NCBI RefSeq assembly: GCF_000285535.1
Contig: NZ_HE610985.1
Span: forward strand, 1,540,727-1,590,554
Direction of reading: 5' to 3'
Length of the DNA: 49,828 nt
Source of the DNA: Bacillus timonensis
GTDB lineage: Bacteria > Bacillota > Bacilli > Bacillales > Bacillaceae_L
The translations under genes and the position numbers were made by a program. Under the pieces are notes generated by a model. The model was not told where the DNA came from and did not search any database. It saw only the letters and a program-made list of their open reading frames with translations. Positions 1 through 8,316 of this stretch are shown in pieces (position 1 is the first letter of the stretch; each line of letters begins with the position of its first letter).

Positions 1-17
1 CACTGTCCCTCCGTCCC
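1..17. repeat. GGGAC dyad element, partial copy at window edge
   Basis: The bases CTGTCCCTCCGTCCC match the 3' half of the dyad element seen complete at 985-1054, 3734-3796 and 46364-46421. The rest lies outside the window. Confidence 0.5.
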
Positions 18-929
18 TTAATAGATTTCCTTTTCAAAGTTATCGCCGTTGTTATAAACGACTTTTAGTACGAGCTTAATGTCGTCATATTTTTCTACCT
101 GGTTTAGGTTAAAAAAACGCTCACCATATTCTTGTGGACTCTCTTTCACCATTTCCAGTTCTTCTTCTCCGATTAATGTATTTCCTTTATACTTTAGAAG
201 GATCGCCCTTTGTACAGAAACCGATTTTTCATCAATTTGATAGTTGATTAAGGTAATATCTAATTTTGACCGAAACACATGAACATCGGTCTGGATAATG
301 CCATAGTAACTAGATCGATAATCTTTTAAGTATTCATTTTGAAGCTCACTGCTTTTCACACTATCATCATAAGAGACAGTTACATAAAAGGAAATCATAT
401 CTTGATCTCCATCCAATGCTTCTTTCTCTGATGCCTCTTCGCTATGATACGAATCAGGAGTAATCAGACCAATCCTCCACTGTGGTTCCTTATCAAACGT
501 AAATGGAATCTTTGCCTGGAAAAGGCCCTCCTCCAACTTAACTGCCGGAATAGCCGTGTATTTCTCGCTCTTACCAAAAGAGTAATGAAACATTACTTCA
601 GAATTATTTTGAAGCTCTTTCACCTGCCATTGAAAAGTAGCTTTCGCTTCACCATTCTTTGTCTCATTATTATCAATCTGCATCGTTACTCTACTCATCC
701 AACTCTGCTTATCAATAAACTCTTGTAACTCAGCGTTCACCTGACTTGCTTGGTTATCCATTTGTTGCACAAGGTCATGTTGAGAGTCAGAAATATTCCC
801 TACACGTTGCTCAAGCTGATTTACTTTCGATAAGAAACTAAAATTCAAAATCAAACTCCCCGCCAAAGCTAAAACCACAAAAATCTTAAAATACTTTTCG
901 ATACAAACCCACTCCCCATTAAAAATCAA
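18..929 (-). CDS. Hypothetical membrane-anchored protein
   Basis: About 300 residues that I do not recognise as a named family. The N-terminus carries one hydrophobic segment (roughly residues 14-33) with no cleavage or lipobox motif. It is followed by a hydrophilic, Q/N-rich stretch (about 35-75) likely to be coiled coil, then a mixed, probably beta-rich domain to the end. This suggests an uncleaved signal anchor with an extracytoplasmic domain. The start is uncertain: the in-frame TTG at 929 has no clear ribosome binding site, while a GGGGAG lies a few codons further in without a standard start after it. Downstream (bases 1-17) is an edge copy of the GGGAC dyad element. No function is proposed. 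Confidence 0.6.
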   Translation of the reverse strand: MIFNGEWVCIEKYFKIFVVLALAGSLILNFSFLSKVNQLEQRVGNISDSQHDLVQQMDNQASQVNAELQEFIDKQSWMSRVTMQIDNNETKNGEAKATFQWQVKELQNNSEVMFHYSFGKSEKYTAIPAVKLEEGLFQAKIPFTFDKEPQWRIGLITPDSYHSEEASEKEALDGDQDMISFYVTVSYDDSVKSSELQNEYLKDYRSSYYGIIQTDVHVFRSKLDITLINYQIDEKSVSVQRAILLKYKGNTLIGEEELEMVKESPQEYGERFFNLNQVEKYDDIKLVLKVVYNNGDNFEKEIY

Positions 930-984
930 AACAAACTGTATAATAACATCCTATTCTCCTTACATTAAATATAACAAAAACTGT

Positions 985-1054
985 GGGTCAGAGGGACAGG
1001 TTCATTGTCCCACAGCAAATTTATGTTGGGTCGAGGTACCTGTCCCTCCGTCCC
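985..1054. repeat. GGGAC dyad element, inverted pair
   Basis: Two 27-nt units (985-1011 and 1028-1054) lie in inverted orientation around a 16-nt spacer. They share the 9-bp core GGGACAGGT / ACCTGTCCC, and each unit also contains its own GGGAC..GTCCC dyad. The element forms the leader of the first UV endonuclease gene, ending about 20 nt before its ribosome binding site. Confidence 0.75.
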
Positions 1055-1088
1055 AGGACGAGAACCTACATCCCAAGAGAGGGTAAAG

Positions 1089-2042
1089 ATGAAGATTCGA
1101 TTTGGTTATGTCGCGAATGCATTAGATTTATGGGATGCGAGCCCTTCTAAATCATTAACTTTCACTCGGTATGCTGCACTTCCGAAAGAAGAACGCATGG
1201 AAAAACTCAAATTTGTTACCGCCCAAAATTTACTGCATACAAAAAGGATTTTACATTATAATATCGCTCATGAAATAGAGGTGTACCGACTTTCGAGCTC
1301 AATTGTCCCACTAGCTACTCATCCTGAAGTGTTGTGGGATTTCATAACCCCTTTTAGACAAGAATGGGACGAACTTGGGCAGCTTATCCAACAATCAAAC
1401 ATGAGAGTTAGCTTTCACCCTAATCAGTTCACTCTTTTCACAAGTCCGAGAGATGAAGTAACAACGAATGCAGTAGCCGACATGGAATTTCATTACAAGA
1501 TGCTTAAAGCAATGAATGCACTTGAAAAAGGAATCCTTAATATTCATATTGGCGGTGCCTATGGTGATAAAGAAAACTCTTTAATACGTTTCCATAAAAA
1601 CCTAAAAAAACTACCAAAAGAAGTTAAGAAACAAATGACGCTTGAAAATGATGACAAGACCTATAATGTCGAGGAAACACTTATCGCCTGTGAAAAAGAA
1701 AACATTCCGATGATTCTTGATTATCATCATTATATGGCGAACATTGGAGAAGTTGACCTCCCCCTTTATTTGGAGCGCATTTTCAATACTTGGAAGGAAA
1801 GGCCTACTGTTCCAAAAGTACATATCTCTTCGCCAAAATCAGATAAAGCATACCGTTCACATGCCGATTTTGTGTCCTTAGACTTCATCATGCCGTTTTT
1901 AAAAATGGCGAAAGACCTTAATCAAGACTTTGATATCATGATCGAGGCAAAACAAAAAAATCTTGCTATGCACAAACTCGTAGAAGAAATCTCTTCAATT
2001 AGAGGTGTAAAACGAATGTCTAGTTCATCAGTGGAATGGTAG
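1089..2042 (+). CDS. uvsE: UV DNA damage endonuclease (UvsE/UvdE), copy 1
   Basis: A 317-residue TIM-barrel UV damage endonuclease. The family nicks DNA 5' to cyclobutane dimers, 6-4 photoproducts and abasic sites, starting an excision route independent of UvrABC. The metal-ligand motifs of the family are all visible: SFHPNQF, NIHIGG, LENDD, LDYHHY, HISSPKS and IEAK near the C-terminus. ATG 1089 is preferred because it follows GAGAGGG at good spacing and opens with the conserved MKIRFGYV. The open frame extends upstream to 1005 only through the dyad repeat. It is followed after 76 bp by a second, divergent copy in the same direction. Confidence in the family is high. Confidence 0.93.
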   Translation: MKIRFGYVANALDLWDASPSKSLTFTRYAALPKEERMEKLKFVTAQNLLHTKRILHYNIAHEIEVYRLSSSIVPLATHPEVLWDFITPFRQEWDELGQLIQQSNMRVSFHPNQFTLFTSPRDEVTTNAVADMEFHYKMLKAMNALEKGILNIHIGGAYGDKENSLIRFHKNLKKLPKEVKKQMTLENDDKTYNVEETLIACEKENIPMILDYHHYMANIGEVDLPLYLERIFNTWKERPTVPKVHISSPKSDKAYRSHADFVSLDFIMPFLKMAKDLNQDFDIMIEAKQKNLAMHKLVEEISSIRGVKRMSSSSVEW

Positions 2043-2049
2043 TGACCAA

Positions 2050-2068
2050 GGGACAAGTCCACTGTCCC
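2050..2068. repeat. GGGAC dyad element, half unit
   Basis: GGGACAAGTCCACTGTCCC is a 19-nt hairpin matching the second half of the 27-nt dyad unit. It sits between the two uvsE copies. Confidence 0.55.
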
Positions 2069-2118
2069 ATGATTTCTATGAGTAAAGGATGAAGGAAAAA
2101 TAGGTGAGGTGACTGCAG

Positions 2119-3084
2119 GTGACAATGGTTCGACTTGGTTATGTGGCAATGAGTACTGAACTAAAAAATGCTTCTCCGTCAAAAACAATGACGTTTGCTC
2201 AATTTCAAAAAATAGAAGACCGGGAGGCAGCGATTCGTAAATTAGAGCGTATCGCGTTAACAAATCTACATAACACCCTCAGGCTATTAAAGCATAATGC
2301 AGCATCTGAGATTCATTTTTACCGACTTACCTCTCGTCTTATCCCCTTAGCCAATCATGAAGAGCTTCCTGATTGGAATTATATTAAACCATTAAAAGCC
2401 AGCCTTCGCGAAATTGGGGATTTCGTGAAGGAACACAAGATGAGGGTTGATTTTCATCCTGACCATTTTGTTTTAATCAATTCCCCAAAACAGGAAATTT
2501 TTAAAAACTCAGTACGCACACTAAAGCTCCACTATCTTCTTTTAAAAGCGATGGGGATCGACCCTAAACATCGCTGTGTTATGCATGTCGGGGGAAATTA
2601 TAAAGAAACCGATGTGTCACTCGAACGCTTCGTTACCAATTGGATGGACGTCCCGGCAAAAATTCAAAAAATGATTATGCTCGAAAATGATGACACATCA
2701 TTTACGTTAGAGGACACTCTTTACCTATGCGAAAAACTTGGGATTCCACTTGTGTTTGATTATCATCACCATCTAGCCCACCATGAGAATCCTAATTGGG
2801 AAATCCACTGGGCTCGAGTGGTTCAGACGTGGAAGAATTCCACACTCCCGATTAAAATGCACATATCAAGTCCAAAAAGTGCTGAAACCTTTCGTCATCA
2901 TTCTGATTATGTAGATATCGAGATGTTTTTTACGTTTTTAAAAGAAATAAATGGTAGTGTTCCACAAATCGACTGCATGATAGAGGCAAAGAAAAAAGAT
3001 GCTGCACTTTTTAAACTAATTGAGGAAATTAAGATGAGGGATGACGTGGAGATAATCGACGGTTCGTCTTTTTATTTGAAATAA
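2119..3084 (+). CDS. UV DNA damage endonuclease (UvsE/UvdE), copy 2
   Basis: A 321-residue paralogue of the preceding gene. The same family signatures are present: MVRLGYVAMS at the start, DFHPDHF, MHVGGN, LENDD, FDYHHH, HISSPKS and IEAKKK. All the expected His, Glu and Asp metal ligands are therefore retained and the copy looks active. It begins with GTG 2119, 8 nt after GAGGT; an ATG two codons in is the alternative. The two proteins are clearly divergent along their length, which suggests an old duplication or separate acquisition rather than a recent tandem copy. Different lesion preference or spore-specific expression is possible but cannot be read from the sequence. Confidence 0.9.
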   Translation: MTMVRLGYVAMSTELKNASPSKTMTFAQFQKIEDREAAIRKLERIALTNLHNTLRLLKHNAASEIHFYRLTSRLIPLANHEELPDWNYIKPLKASLREIGDFVKEHKMRVDFHPDHFVLINSPKQEIFKNSVRTLKLHYLLLKAMGIDPKHRCVMHVGGNYKETDVSLERFVTNWMDVPAKIQKMIMLENDDTSFTLEDTLYLCEKLGIPLVFDYHHHLAHHENPNWEIHWARVVQTWKNSTLPIKMHISSPKSAETFRHHSDYVDIEMFFTFLKEINGSVPQIDCMIEAKKKDAALFKLIEEIKMRDDVEIIDGSSFYLK

Positions 3085-3116
3085 GGTGAAACAGGTCTAT
3101 CAACCTAATTAGAAAT

Positions 3117-3137
3117 GGGACGAAAAAACTTCGTCCC
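3117..3137. terminator. Bidirectional terminator-like hairpin
   Basis: GGGACGAA and TTCGTCCC form a perfect 8-bp stem with an A-rich 5-nt loop. It lies between the convergent ends of the second uvsE gene and the YugN-like gene. Flanking T-runs are short. Confidence 0.55.
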
Positions 3138-3138
3138 T

Positions 3139-3564
3139 CTACGATACTAAATCTCTTATGGAGTTATAGATTTTCTCGACTGTCTCAACACCGGCTTGTT
3201 CCCATCTACTTTTATCTGATATTGAACCGTCTTTGTCTAGCGGCTCTTGAAATTGATCAAGTCCAGTTGTTGCAGTGACAAATGAGTTTTGATCATAGTC
3301 AAGTCCATAATTCACGATGTGCTTAATAACATACGGTGTTCCAAATTGGATTTGTGCGCTTGAATGATCGAGCATCCCATCTACTACAAAAAACGGGACT
3401 CGTAAATAAATTGTTTCTCCATTTTCACGCCACAATACAGCATCAAATTTCCCTTGATCATATTCAAAATTACTGCAAAAACTACATCCGTGAGAATCAA
3501 AAACATCACGAACTGCACCAAAATTTGCCTTTTTCCCATCGATTACTGAATTTAACGCAATCAC
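3139..3564 (-). CDS. YugN-like family protein
   Basis: A 141-residue soluble protein that resembles the YugN-like family of Bacillus. The family pattern is a 'W/F-x-YD-x-G-x-FD' stretch (here FEYDQGKFDAVLW), then YLRVPFFVVDG and a later 'FGTPYVIKHIVNYGLD' region. Its function is unknown. It starts at GTG 3564, 7 nt after GAGGTG. A Cys pair in CSFCSNF (about residues 27-30) is noticeable. It is transcribed alone, convergent with the UV-repair genes. Confidence 0.7.
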   Translation of the reverse strand: MIALNSVIDGKKANFGAVRDVFDSHGCSFCSNFEYDQGKFDAVLWRENGETIYLRVPFFVVDGMLDHSSAQIQFGTPYVIKHIVNYGLDYDQNSFVTATTGLDQFQEPLDKDGSISDKSRWEQAGVETVEKIYNSIRDLVS

Positions 3565-3733
3565 ACTTTTTCACCTCAAAAATTCATAGTTACTATTGGT
3601 ATTATTTTCAAAAGAGTGACTGGACATACATAGATACAACAAACTCATGCTTTTTCCATAATAAAGTAGTCATAACTTAAGGAACAAATTGCAAAAATGA
3701 GTAAAAAGGATCCTAACCTTTTTTAGGGACACA

Positions 3734-3796
3734 GGGACAGGTTCATTGTCCCAGTCCAGTTGAATATTGGGACTAGGGACCTGTCCCTTTGTCCCA
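3734..3796. repeat. GGGAC dyad element, inverted pair
   Basis: GGGACAGGT (3734-3742) and ACCTGTCCC (3779-3787) are the cores of two inverted units. The full element runs from about 3725 to 3796 and ends just before the ribosome binding site of splA. It therefore forms the splAB leader. Confidence 0.75.
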
Positions 3797-3812
3797 TAGA
3801 GAAGGTGATGTC

Positions 3813-4061
3813 ATGGAAACAATGTATCAAGCTGGAGATGTAGTCTATGTTTTTTATCGGAATCCTCATACCCAGGATGTAGCAAATATCCAAGCTGCTG
3901 CCGTCGTAAACAATCCTGAAAAACCGAATGAATTAGCCTTGTTTCTGTACGAAACGTATTACCCATTATCCGACGAGGTTGCCGTATACGCGACAGAAGA
4001 AGAAGCGAACCAAGCTTATCAATATTACTATGGGGATACTTCAGAAGGGACATTAGAATGA
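3813..4061 (+). CDS. splA: SplA, regulator of the spore photoproduct lyase operon
   Basis: A small protein of 82 residues matching Bacillus SplA (about 79 residues), the negative regulator encoded in front of splB. Recognisable parts are the opening YQAGDVVYVFYRNPHT, then IQAAAVVNNP and the acidic, Tyr-rich end. In B. subtilis SplA limits SplB synthesis in the developing spore and is related to the TRAP family. ATG 3813 is chosen because AGAAGGTGATG precedes it; an in-frame ATG at 3789 would start inside the dyad-repeat leader. The stop codon overlaps the splB start (ATGA), so the two are translationally coupled. Confidence 0.88.
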   Translation: METMYQAGDVVYVFYRNPHTQDVANIQAAAVVNNPEKPNELALFLYETYYPLSDEVAVYATEEEANQAYQYYYGDTSEGTLE

Positions 4062-5086
4062 ATAAGCCATTTAATCCAAAACTCATCTATTTCGAGCCAA
4101 AAGCATTAGACTATCCGTTAGGAAAACAGCTCCTTGAAAAGTTTGAAAAGATGGATGTAGAAATTCGATATACAACCTCACACAATCAAGTGAGAAACTT
4201 ACCTGGTGATAACGACTTCCAAAAATACCGAGTAGCGAAGTCAACACTTGTAGTGGGGATTCGTAAAACCCTAAAATTTGACACCTCAAAACCGTCTGCA
4301 GAGTACGCGATTCCCTTTGCGACAGGCTGTATGGGGCATTGTCATTATTGCTATCTCCAAACAACGATGGGGTCGAAGCCATATATTCGTACATATGTAA
4401 ATGTCGACGAAATCCTTGATGCGGCTGATAAGTATATGGAAGAGCGTGCCCCAGAAATCACCAGATTTGAAGCATCTTGTACATCGGATATAGTAGGGAT
4501 TGATCACCTCACACATACTCTCAAAAGAGCGATTGAGCACTTCGGAAAATCGGAATATGGAAAATTACGGTTTGTAACGAAATTTCATCATGTTGATCAC
4601 TTACTGGATGCGAAACACAACGGGAAGACTCGGTTTCGTTTTAGTATGAATGCTGATTATGTTGTGAAAAACTTTGAACCTGGGACTTCTCCATTAGAAA
4701 AAAGAATCGAGGCTGCAGGCAAAGTCGCAAGAGCTGGATATCCACTTGGATTTATTATAGCTCCCATCTATCTTCATGAAGGCTGGCAAGATGGGTACTA
4801 TAAGATGTTTGAGCGCCTAGAAGCAGAATTACCACCAGAAGCAAAAAAGGACTTAACGTTTGAATTTATTCAACACCGGTTTACAAAACCGGCAAAAAGA
4901 GTCATCGAAAAAAATTACCCAATGACCAAATTAGAATTAGATGAAGAAAAGCGAAGATATAAATGGGGTAAATACGGAATCGGAAAATATATTTATCAAA
5001 AAGACGAAGAAGAAGATATTAAAAAACACCTGTACTCGTACATGGAAAAATTTTTTCCGAACGCTAAATTAGAATACTTCACATAA
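4058..5086 (+). CDS. splB: Spore photoproduct lyase SplB (radical SAM)
   Basis: A 342-residue radical SAM enzyme that directly reverses the thymine dimer of UV-irradiated spores (5-thyminyl-5,6-dihydrothymine) during germination. The Fe-S cluster motif CMGHCHYC gives Cys91, Cys95 and Cys98. The catalytic hydrogen donor Cys141 lies in EASCTSD, and Tyr97 and Tyr99 of the radical-transfer chain are also present, all as in B. subtilis. The length equals that of the B. subtilis enzyme. It overlaps splA by 4 nt. With the two uvsE genes it places photoproduct reversal and excision repair in one 4-kb stretch. Confidence 0.97.
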   Translation: MNKPFNPKLIYFEPKALDYPLGKQLLEKFEKMDVEIRYTTSHNQVRNLPGDNDFQKYRVAKSTLVVGIRKTLKFDTSKPSAEYAIPFATGCMGHCHYCYLQTTMGSKPYIRTYVNVDEILDAADKYMEERAPEITRFEASCTSDIVGIDHLTHTLKRAIEHFGKSEYGKLRFVTKFHHVDHLLDAKHNGKTRFRFSMNADYVVKNFEPGTSPLEKRIEAAGKVARAGYPLGFIIAPIYLHEGWQDGYYKMFERLEAELPPEAKKDLTFEFIQHRFTKPAKRVIEKNYPMTKLELDEEKRRYKWGKYGIGKYIYQKDEEEDIKKHLYSYMEKFFPNAKLEYFT

Positions 5087-5105
5087 ATCAAGGTAACAAT
5101 ACTGT

Positions 5106-5131
5106 GGGACATGGGACAGGTTCCTTGTCTC
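5106..5131. repeat. GGGAC dyad element, single unit
   Basis: One 26-nt unit, GGGACATGGGACAGG followed by TTCCTTGTCTC, downstream of splB. The terminal GTCCC has drifted to GTCTC. Confidence 0.6.
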
Positions 5132-5188
5132 AATCGTTGCATCAAAGAACCTTTTCCTTTTGTCTAAAAAAGTTCAGAGGTGAGAATC

Positions 5189-5323
5189 ATGGCAAAACAA
5201 AAAAAGAACAAACAACGAAATAGTGAAGTTGGTTCAGGTTCCAGATACCATGAAGAACACGCGAGCCATGTTCCAGACTATGGAGCAAATAGCATGGATC
5301 CAAATGCAAAAAGAAATAAATAG
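5189..5323 (+). CDS. Small hydrophilic protein (44 aa), minor SASP-like in character
   Basis: A short reading frame with a good ribosome binding site (AGAGGTGAG, 5 nt before ATG). It encodes 44 residues: a Lys/Gln-rich start ([11 protein letters not shown]), a Gly/Ser and His-rich middle, and the end MDPNAKRNK. It lies between splB and the CMD-like gene in the same direction. Size, charge and Asn/Lys-rich ends resemble the minor small acid-soluble spore proteins (SspK-SspP types), but I do not recognise a particular family. Position next to splB makes a spore role plausible only. Confidence 0.55.
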   Translation: MAKQKKNKQRNSEVGSGSRYHEEHASHVPDYGANSMDPNAKRNK

Positions 5324-5349
5324 ATCGCTATAGAAATGAGGTAACCTTT

Positions 5350-5715
5350 ATGGAAATTGAAGCTAGGAATTCAACAGAGGCTGCACTTCTTGATTATAAG
5401 ACCGGTGTAGGTATTTTCACAAAAAAAATGCCAAAGCTTGCTGAATTATATAACGCTTTTACCGAAGAGTGCTTTAAAGAAGGAGTCTTATCCCAAAAAC
5501 AAAAACAGCTAATTGCGTTAGGAATAAGCCTATATTCGCAGGATGAATATTGTATCATCTATCATACTAAAGGCTGTTTGGATCAAGGTTGTTCTGAACA
5601 AGAGATTCTTGAAGCTGTCGGTGTAACTGCCGCTTTTGGTGGGGGAGCAGCTATGAGCCAAGCTGTTACTCTTGTTCAGGAAAGTATTGAGGAATTGAAT
5701 CAATTAAAGCAATAA
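5350..5715 (+). CDS. Carboxymuconolactone decarboxylase/AhpD-like protein
   Basis: A 121-residue, all-alpha protein of the CMD/AhpD-like fold. The family region is visible as [29 protein letters not shown] followed by the small-residue helix AAFGGGAAM, split here only for description at residues about 56-98. The usual redox pair CxxC...H is altered: only one Cys remains at the active position (DEYCIIYH), the first being Asp. AhpD-type peroxidase activity by the standard Cys pair is therefore unlikely. ATG 5350 follows GAGGTAA. It is followed by a strong terminator. Its role and substrate are unknown. Confidence 0.8.
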   Translation: MEIEARNSTEAALLDYKTGVGIFTKKMPKLAELYNAFTEECFKEGVLSQKQKQLIALGISLYSQDEYCIIYHTKGCLDQGCSEQEILEAVGVTAAFGGGAAMSQAVTLVQESIEELNQLKQ

Positions 5716-5730
5716 ACCCTGGTATCCGAA

Positions 5731-5756
5731 GACAGCCTCTTTACGGCTGTCTTTTT
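5731..5756 (+). terminator. Rho-independent terminator of the CMD-like gene
   Basis: GACAGCC and GGCTGTC form a perfect 7-bp stem with loop TCTTTAC, followed directly by TTTTT. Confidence 0.85.
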
Positions 5757-5762
5757 CCCACC

Positions 5763-5793
5763 AAAAAAACACACTATCCAAGGATAGGTGTGT
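5763..5793 (-). terminator. Rho-independent terminator of the DUF2383 gene
   Basis: On the minus strand a hairpin (ACACACCTATCC against GGATAGTGTGT with one bulge) is followed by a run of seven T. It lies 17 nt downstream of the gene. Confidence 0.75.
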
Positions 5794-5809
5794 CACTTTC
5801 ACCTTTCGT

Positions 5810-6241
5810 TTACTTCAAAAGTTTTTTTATAATGTCTGCATGTTTGCGACTTGTATCTATTACTTCTTCTGCCACTTTCCTACTTTCCGGATCAAGGTCA
5901 CCTTTCACCAGTTCTTCTGAATATTCCACACCATATTTTTCTAATCCCTCTATAGCATCTTTTAAAATTTCGTCTGGATTATCAGAAAGCATGACTTTAT
6001 GCATATAACCATGCATTGTTCCCGTTACGCCTTCACTATTCGCAGGCATACCATTTAAATTTTGAATTCGTTCTGAAAGCTTCTGTGCATTGATTTTAGC
6101 TTCTTGTTGAATCGATTGGATTGTTTGTTTCATTTGAGGATCATCCAGCTTCTGAATATGGTGTTCAAAAGCACGAATCCCCATATATGTACCTCTTAAT
6201 AAAGTATTAAGTTCTTCAACTACTATTTCTTTGTCTTTCAA
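5810..6241 (-). CDS. DUF2383 / PA2169-type four-helix-bundle protein
   Basis: A 143-residue helical, charged protein of the PA2169/DUF2383 family, which has a ferritin-like four-helix fold and unknown function. The pattern of a short N-terminal helix with LNTLLRGTYMGIRAFEHHI, a second helix rich in Gln/Lys and the C-terminal RKHADIIKKLL fits the family. The start is TTG 6241 after GTGAGG with a very short spacing, so the exact start is uncertain. It is monocistronic with its own terminator. Confidence 0.75.
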   Translation of the reverse strand: MKDKEIVVEELNTLLRGTYMGIRAFEHHIQKLDDPQMKQTIQSIQQEAKINAQKLSERIQNLNGMPANSEGVTGTMHGYMHKVMLSDNPDEILKDAIEGLEKYGVEYSEELVKGDLDPESRKVAEEVIDTSRKHADIIKKLLK

Positions 6242-6420
6242 AGCCTCACATCCATTCGAAAATATCTAGTAAAATTACTGCCCTGAATTATCATCCTTAA
6301 TAGATTGCATTGAAAAATGGTTTTTATTCTTATAAAACCGCTTGCCTACATTTTCAAAGACAAGTTTTTATTACCTGGTTGAAAAGTTCCTATCTGCTCT
6401 ATTGTTTTTAGAAGGCCTAT

Positions 6421-7794
6421 TTAATACGTACCTCTGTCCCAGACCTTTTGGCCTTGCACCCATACTTCCCGAATATTTTCTGGTCGGGAGAGGTAGATGA
6501 TTTTTTGAAAGATATCATGTAACTTTTCTGCTGTATCGTAAAGAGGAAGTTTCGCTGTTTCCACTGTGGTATCAATAATCTGTGCATCCCACACATAATT
6601 TTCTGCTAATCGGCCGATTGGTAAGCTTAAACTTTCCCCACCTCCAGCCGTTGCCAAATAGAATGCCTCATCAAGGGTAATTCGTGAATTAGGAACACCT
6701 CGCTCATTTGCTGGTAGAGTCGAATCCACTCCATCCTCCAACATCCTTGAAGAAATAACGGCCTGTTTTACATTATCAAATAAACTTGGTGAAAATCCAC
6801 CAGATATATCAGAACCCAAGCCGATTTCTACTCCTTTAGATTGAAGGCGGGCGATTGGAATTACGCTATTGGCAAAATAGGCATTGGATATAGGGCAATG
6901 GCAGACAGCAGTACCTTTTTCAGCAAATAATTCTGCATCTTGGTCAGTTAAAAAGTTGCAATGCGCCATTACTGACTTTTCGCGTAATAACCCAAAGTCA
7001 TTAAGTGCAAACGCATCGTTTTTATCAAAACGCTCTTTGACATATCCATGTTCCCAATCACTTTCACTGCAATGCGATTGGATATGTGTATTGTATTTTG
7101 CTGCTAATTCCCCTAACCCTTTTAGCGCTTCATCCGTACAACTTGGGATAAATCGAGGCGTTACCACCGGGTATACTCCCTGCTTTGTTGATTTTGCCAA
7201 TTCCTTTACAGCTAAAATAAAATCTTCCGTTTCGACCAATGCTGTTTTTGTATCATGGTCACGATAACATTCCTCTGTTTGGTCTGGATTATCCATCACC
7301 ACTTTACCAACTAACCCGCGTTGACCTTTTTCAGCACAGATTTGAGCCAAAAGGAAGCTTGCTTCTTTATGAACCGTCGCAAAATAAAGTGCCGTTGTCG
7401 TACCATTTGCAATCAAGGTAGTTACCACTTCGTTGTATACCTTTTTCGCAAAGTCAATATCTTCAAATTTTGCTTCAATCGGAAATGTATATGTATTCAA
7501 CCAATCATAAAGTGGAATATCCAATGCTGTCCCCGCTTGTGCCCATTGTGGCGCATGAACATGCAAATCAATAAAACCAGGTAAAAAATATTGTCCTTCT
7601 GCTAACCGATGATAGTTACTAGTATCTTGATAGGCTTCTACCAGTGGTTGATATTCACTGTGCTCTGGACCAATCACTTTTTTAATCATCCCATCTTCAT
7701 TTACACAAAAAAGATGGTCCTTTAAAATTTCAACTTCCTTATTCGAACGGCTCGTAAAAGCAGTCCCATGAAATACTCTTGTATAATTACTCAT
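6421..7794 (-). CDS. guaD: Guanine deaminase, amidohydrolase type
   Basis: A 457-residue metal-dependent amidohydrolase that most resembles guanine deaminase (guanine to xanthine and ammonia). The metal ligands appear in order: LHVHAP (His78, His80), the His of IQSHCSE, the His of MAHCNFL and the Asp of GSDISGG. The PRFIPSC segment before the second His motif is typical of guanine deaminases of this class. B. subtilis GuaD belongs to the unrelated cytidine-deaminase-like family, so this is the non-homologous form. ATG 7794 follows AGGTGAT, and a TATAAT box lies about 35 nt upstream (7828-7833 on the plus strand). A related amidohydrolase activity on another purine cannot be excluded. Confidence 0.82.
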   Translation of the reverse strand: MSNYTRVFHGTAFTSRSNKEVEILKDHLFCVNEDGMIKKVIGPEHSEYQPLVEAYQDTSNYHRLAEGQYFLPGFIDLHVHAPQWAQAGTALDIPLYDWLNTYTFPIEAKFEDIDFAKKVYNEVVTTLIANGTTTALYFATVHKEASFLLAQICAEKGQRGLVGKVVMDNPDQTEECYRDHDTKTALVETEDFILAVKELAKSTKQGVYPVVTPRFIPSCTDEALKGLGELAAKYNTHIQSHCSESDWEHGYVKERFDKNDAFALNDFGLLREKSVMAHCNFLTDQDAELFAEKGTAVCHCPISNAYFANSVIPIARLQSKGVEIGLGSDISGGFSPSLFDNVKQAVISSRMLEDGVDSTLPANERGVPNSRITLDEAFYLATAGGGESLSLPIGRLAENYVWDAQIIDTTVETAKLPLYDTAEKLHDIFQKIIYLSRPENIREVWVQGQKVWDRGTY

Positions 7795-8316
7795 ATATTA
7801 TCACCTGTATCTCGTTTTTTTGCGTATATTATAGCATACGTGAATAGAAATAATGTTCTTCTCTTTCTAAAACATCGTTAAGTGGGCATGAACAATAATG
7901 TAGAGTTAAAAAAGATGGTCAAAACTTCTGGCATTTGCAGTGACAATTTGAGTTCCAATTTTATTTATTTTTATAAGCTGGTTGATAACAAGTTGGAGAT
8001 TCCCGCAACTAGTATTAAAACGGTCCGAATTTAACGGTTAGGGGATAAGGTTAAGCACCCTAGCAGATAAATAGACGGGACAATTCCGCTTAACTAGTAA
8101 TTTTTATTGAAAAAGGGTTATATAGACGGAGAGATTCCGGCTCAAAAAACCGATGTCATAACTTTATCTAAATTGATGTTTAATAGTTTCTAAGCATTGA
8201 AAAACAAAGGCTCTAATTCAGTAGATAAATTAGAGCCAAATTTGATATTTTCATGGTATTTTGCACCCTAAAAATAGAGCCAGAAAGTAAATTTCATGGC
8301 CCTTTATCATGTTTCA
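7795..8316. other. Non-coding stretch with degenerate repeats
   Basis: This 520-bp stretch has no convincing gene. It holds the guaD promoter region near 7828-7833 and three related sequence blocks: about 7991-8012, 8071-8093 and 8122-8145. The last two share ATAGACGG..A..ATTCCG. The terminator of the MarR gene lies at 8209-8237. The blocks look like decayed remnants of an intergenic repeat. Confidence 0.5.
8209..8237 (-). terminator. Terminator downstream of the MarR gene
   Basis: GGCTCTAATT and AATTAGAGCC form a perfect 10-bp stem with a 9-nt loop. On the minus strand it is followed by TTTGTTTTTC. Confidence 0.7.

Noticed and set aside
7795-7860. Possible purine riboswitch in front of the guanine deaminase gene
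   Set aside because: The conserved TATA-n-loop sequences of purine riboswitches were looked for and not seen; there is only a TATAAT box and a leader of about 30 nt.
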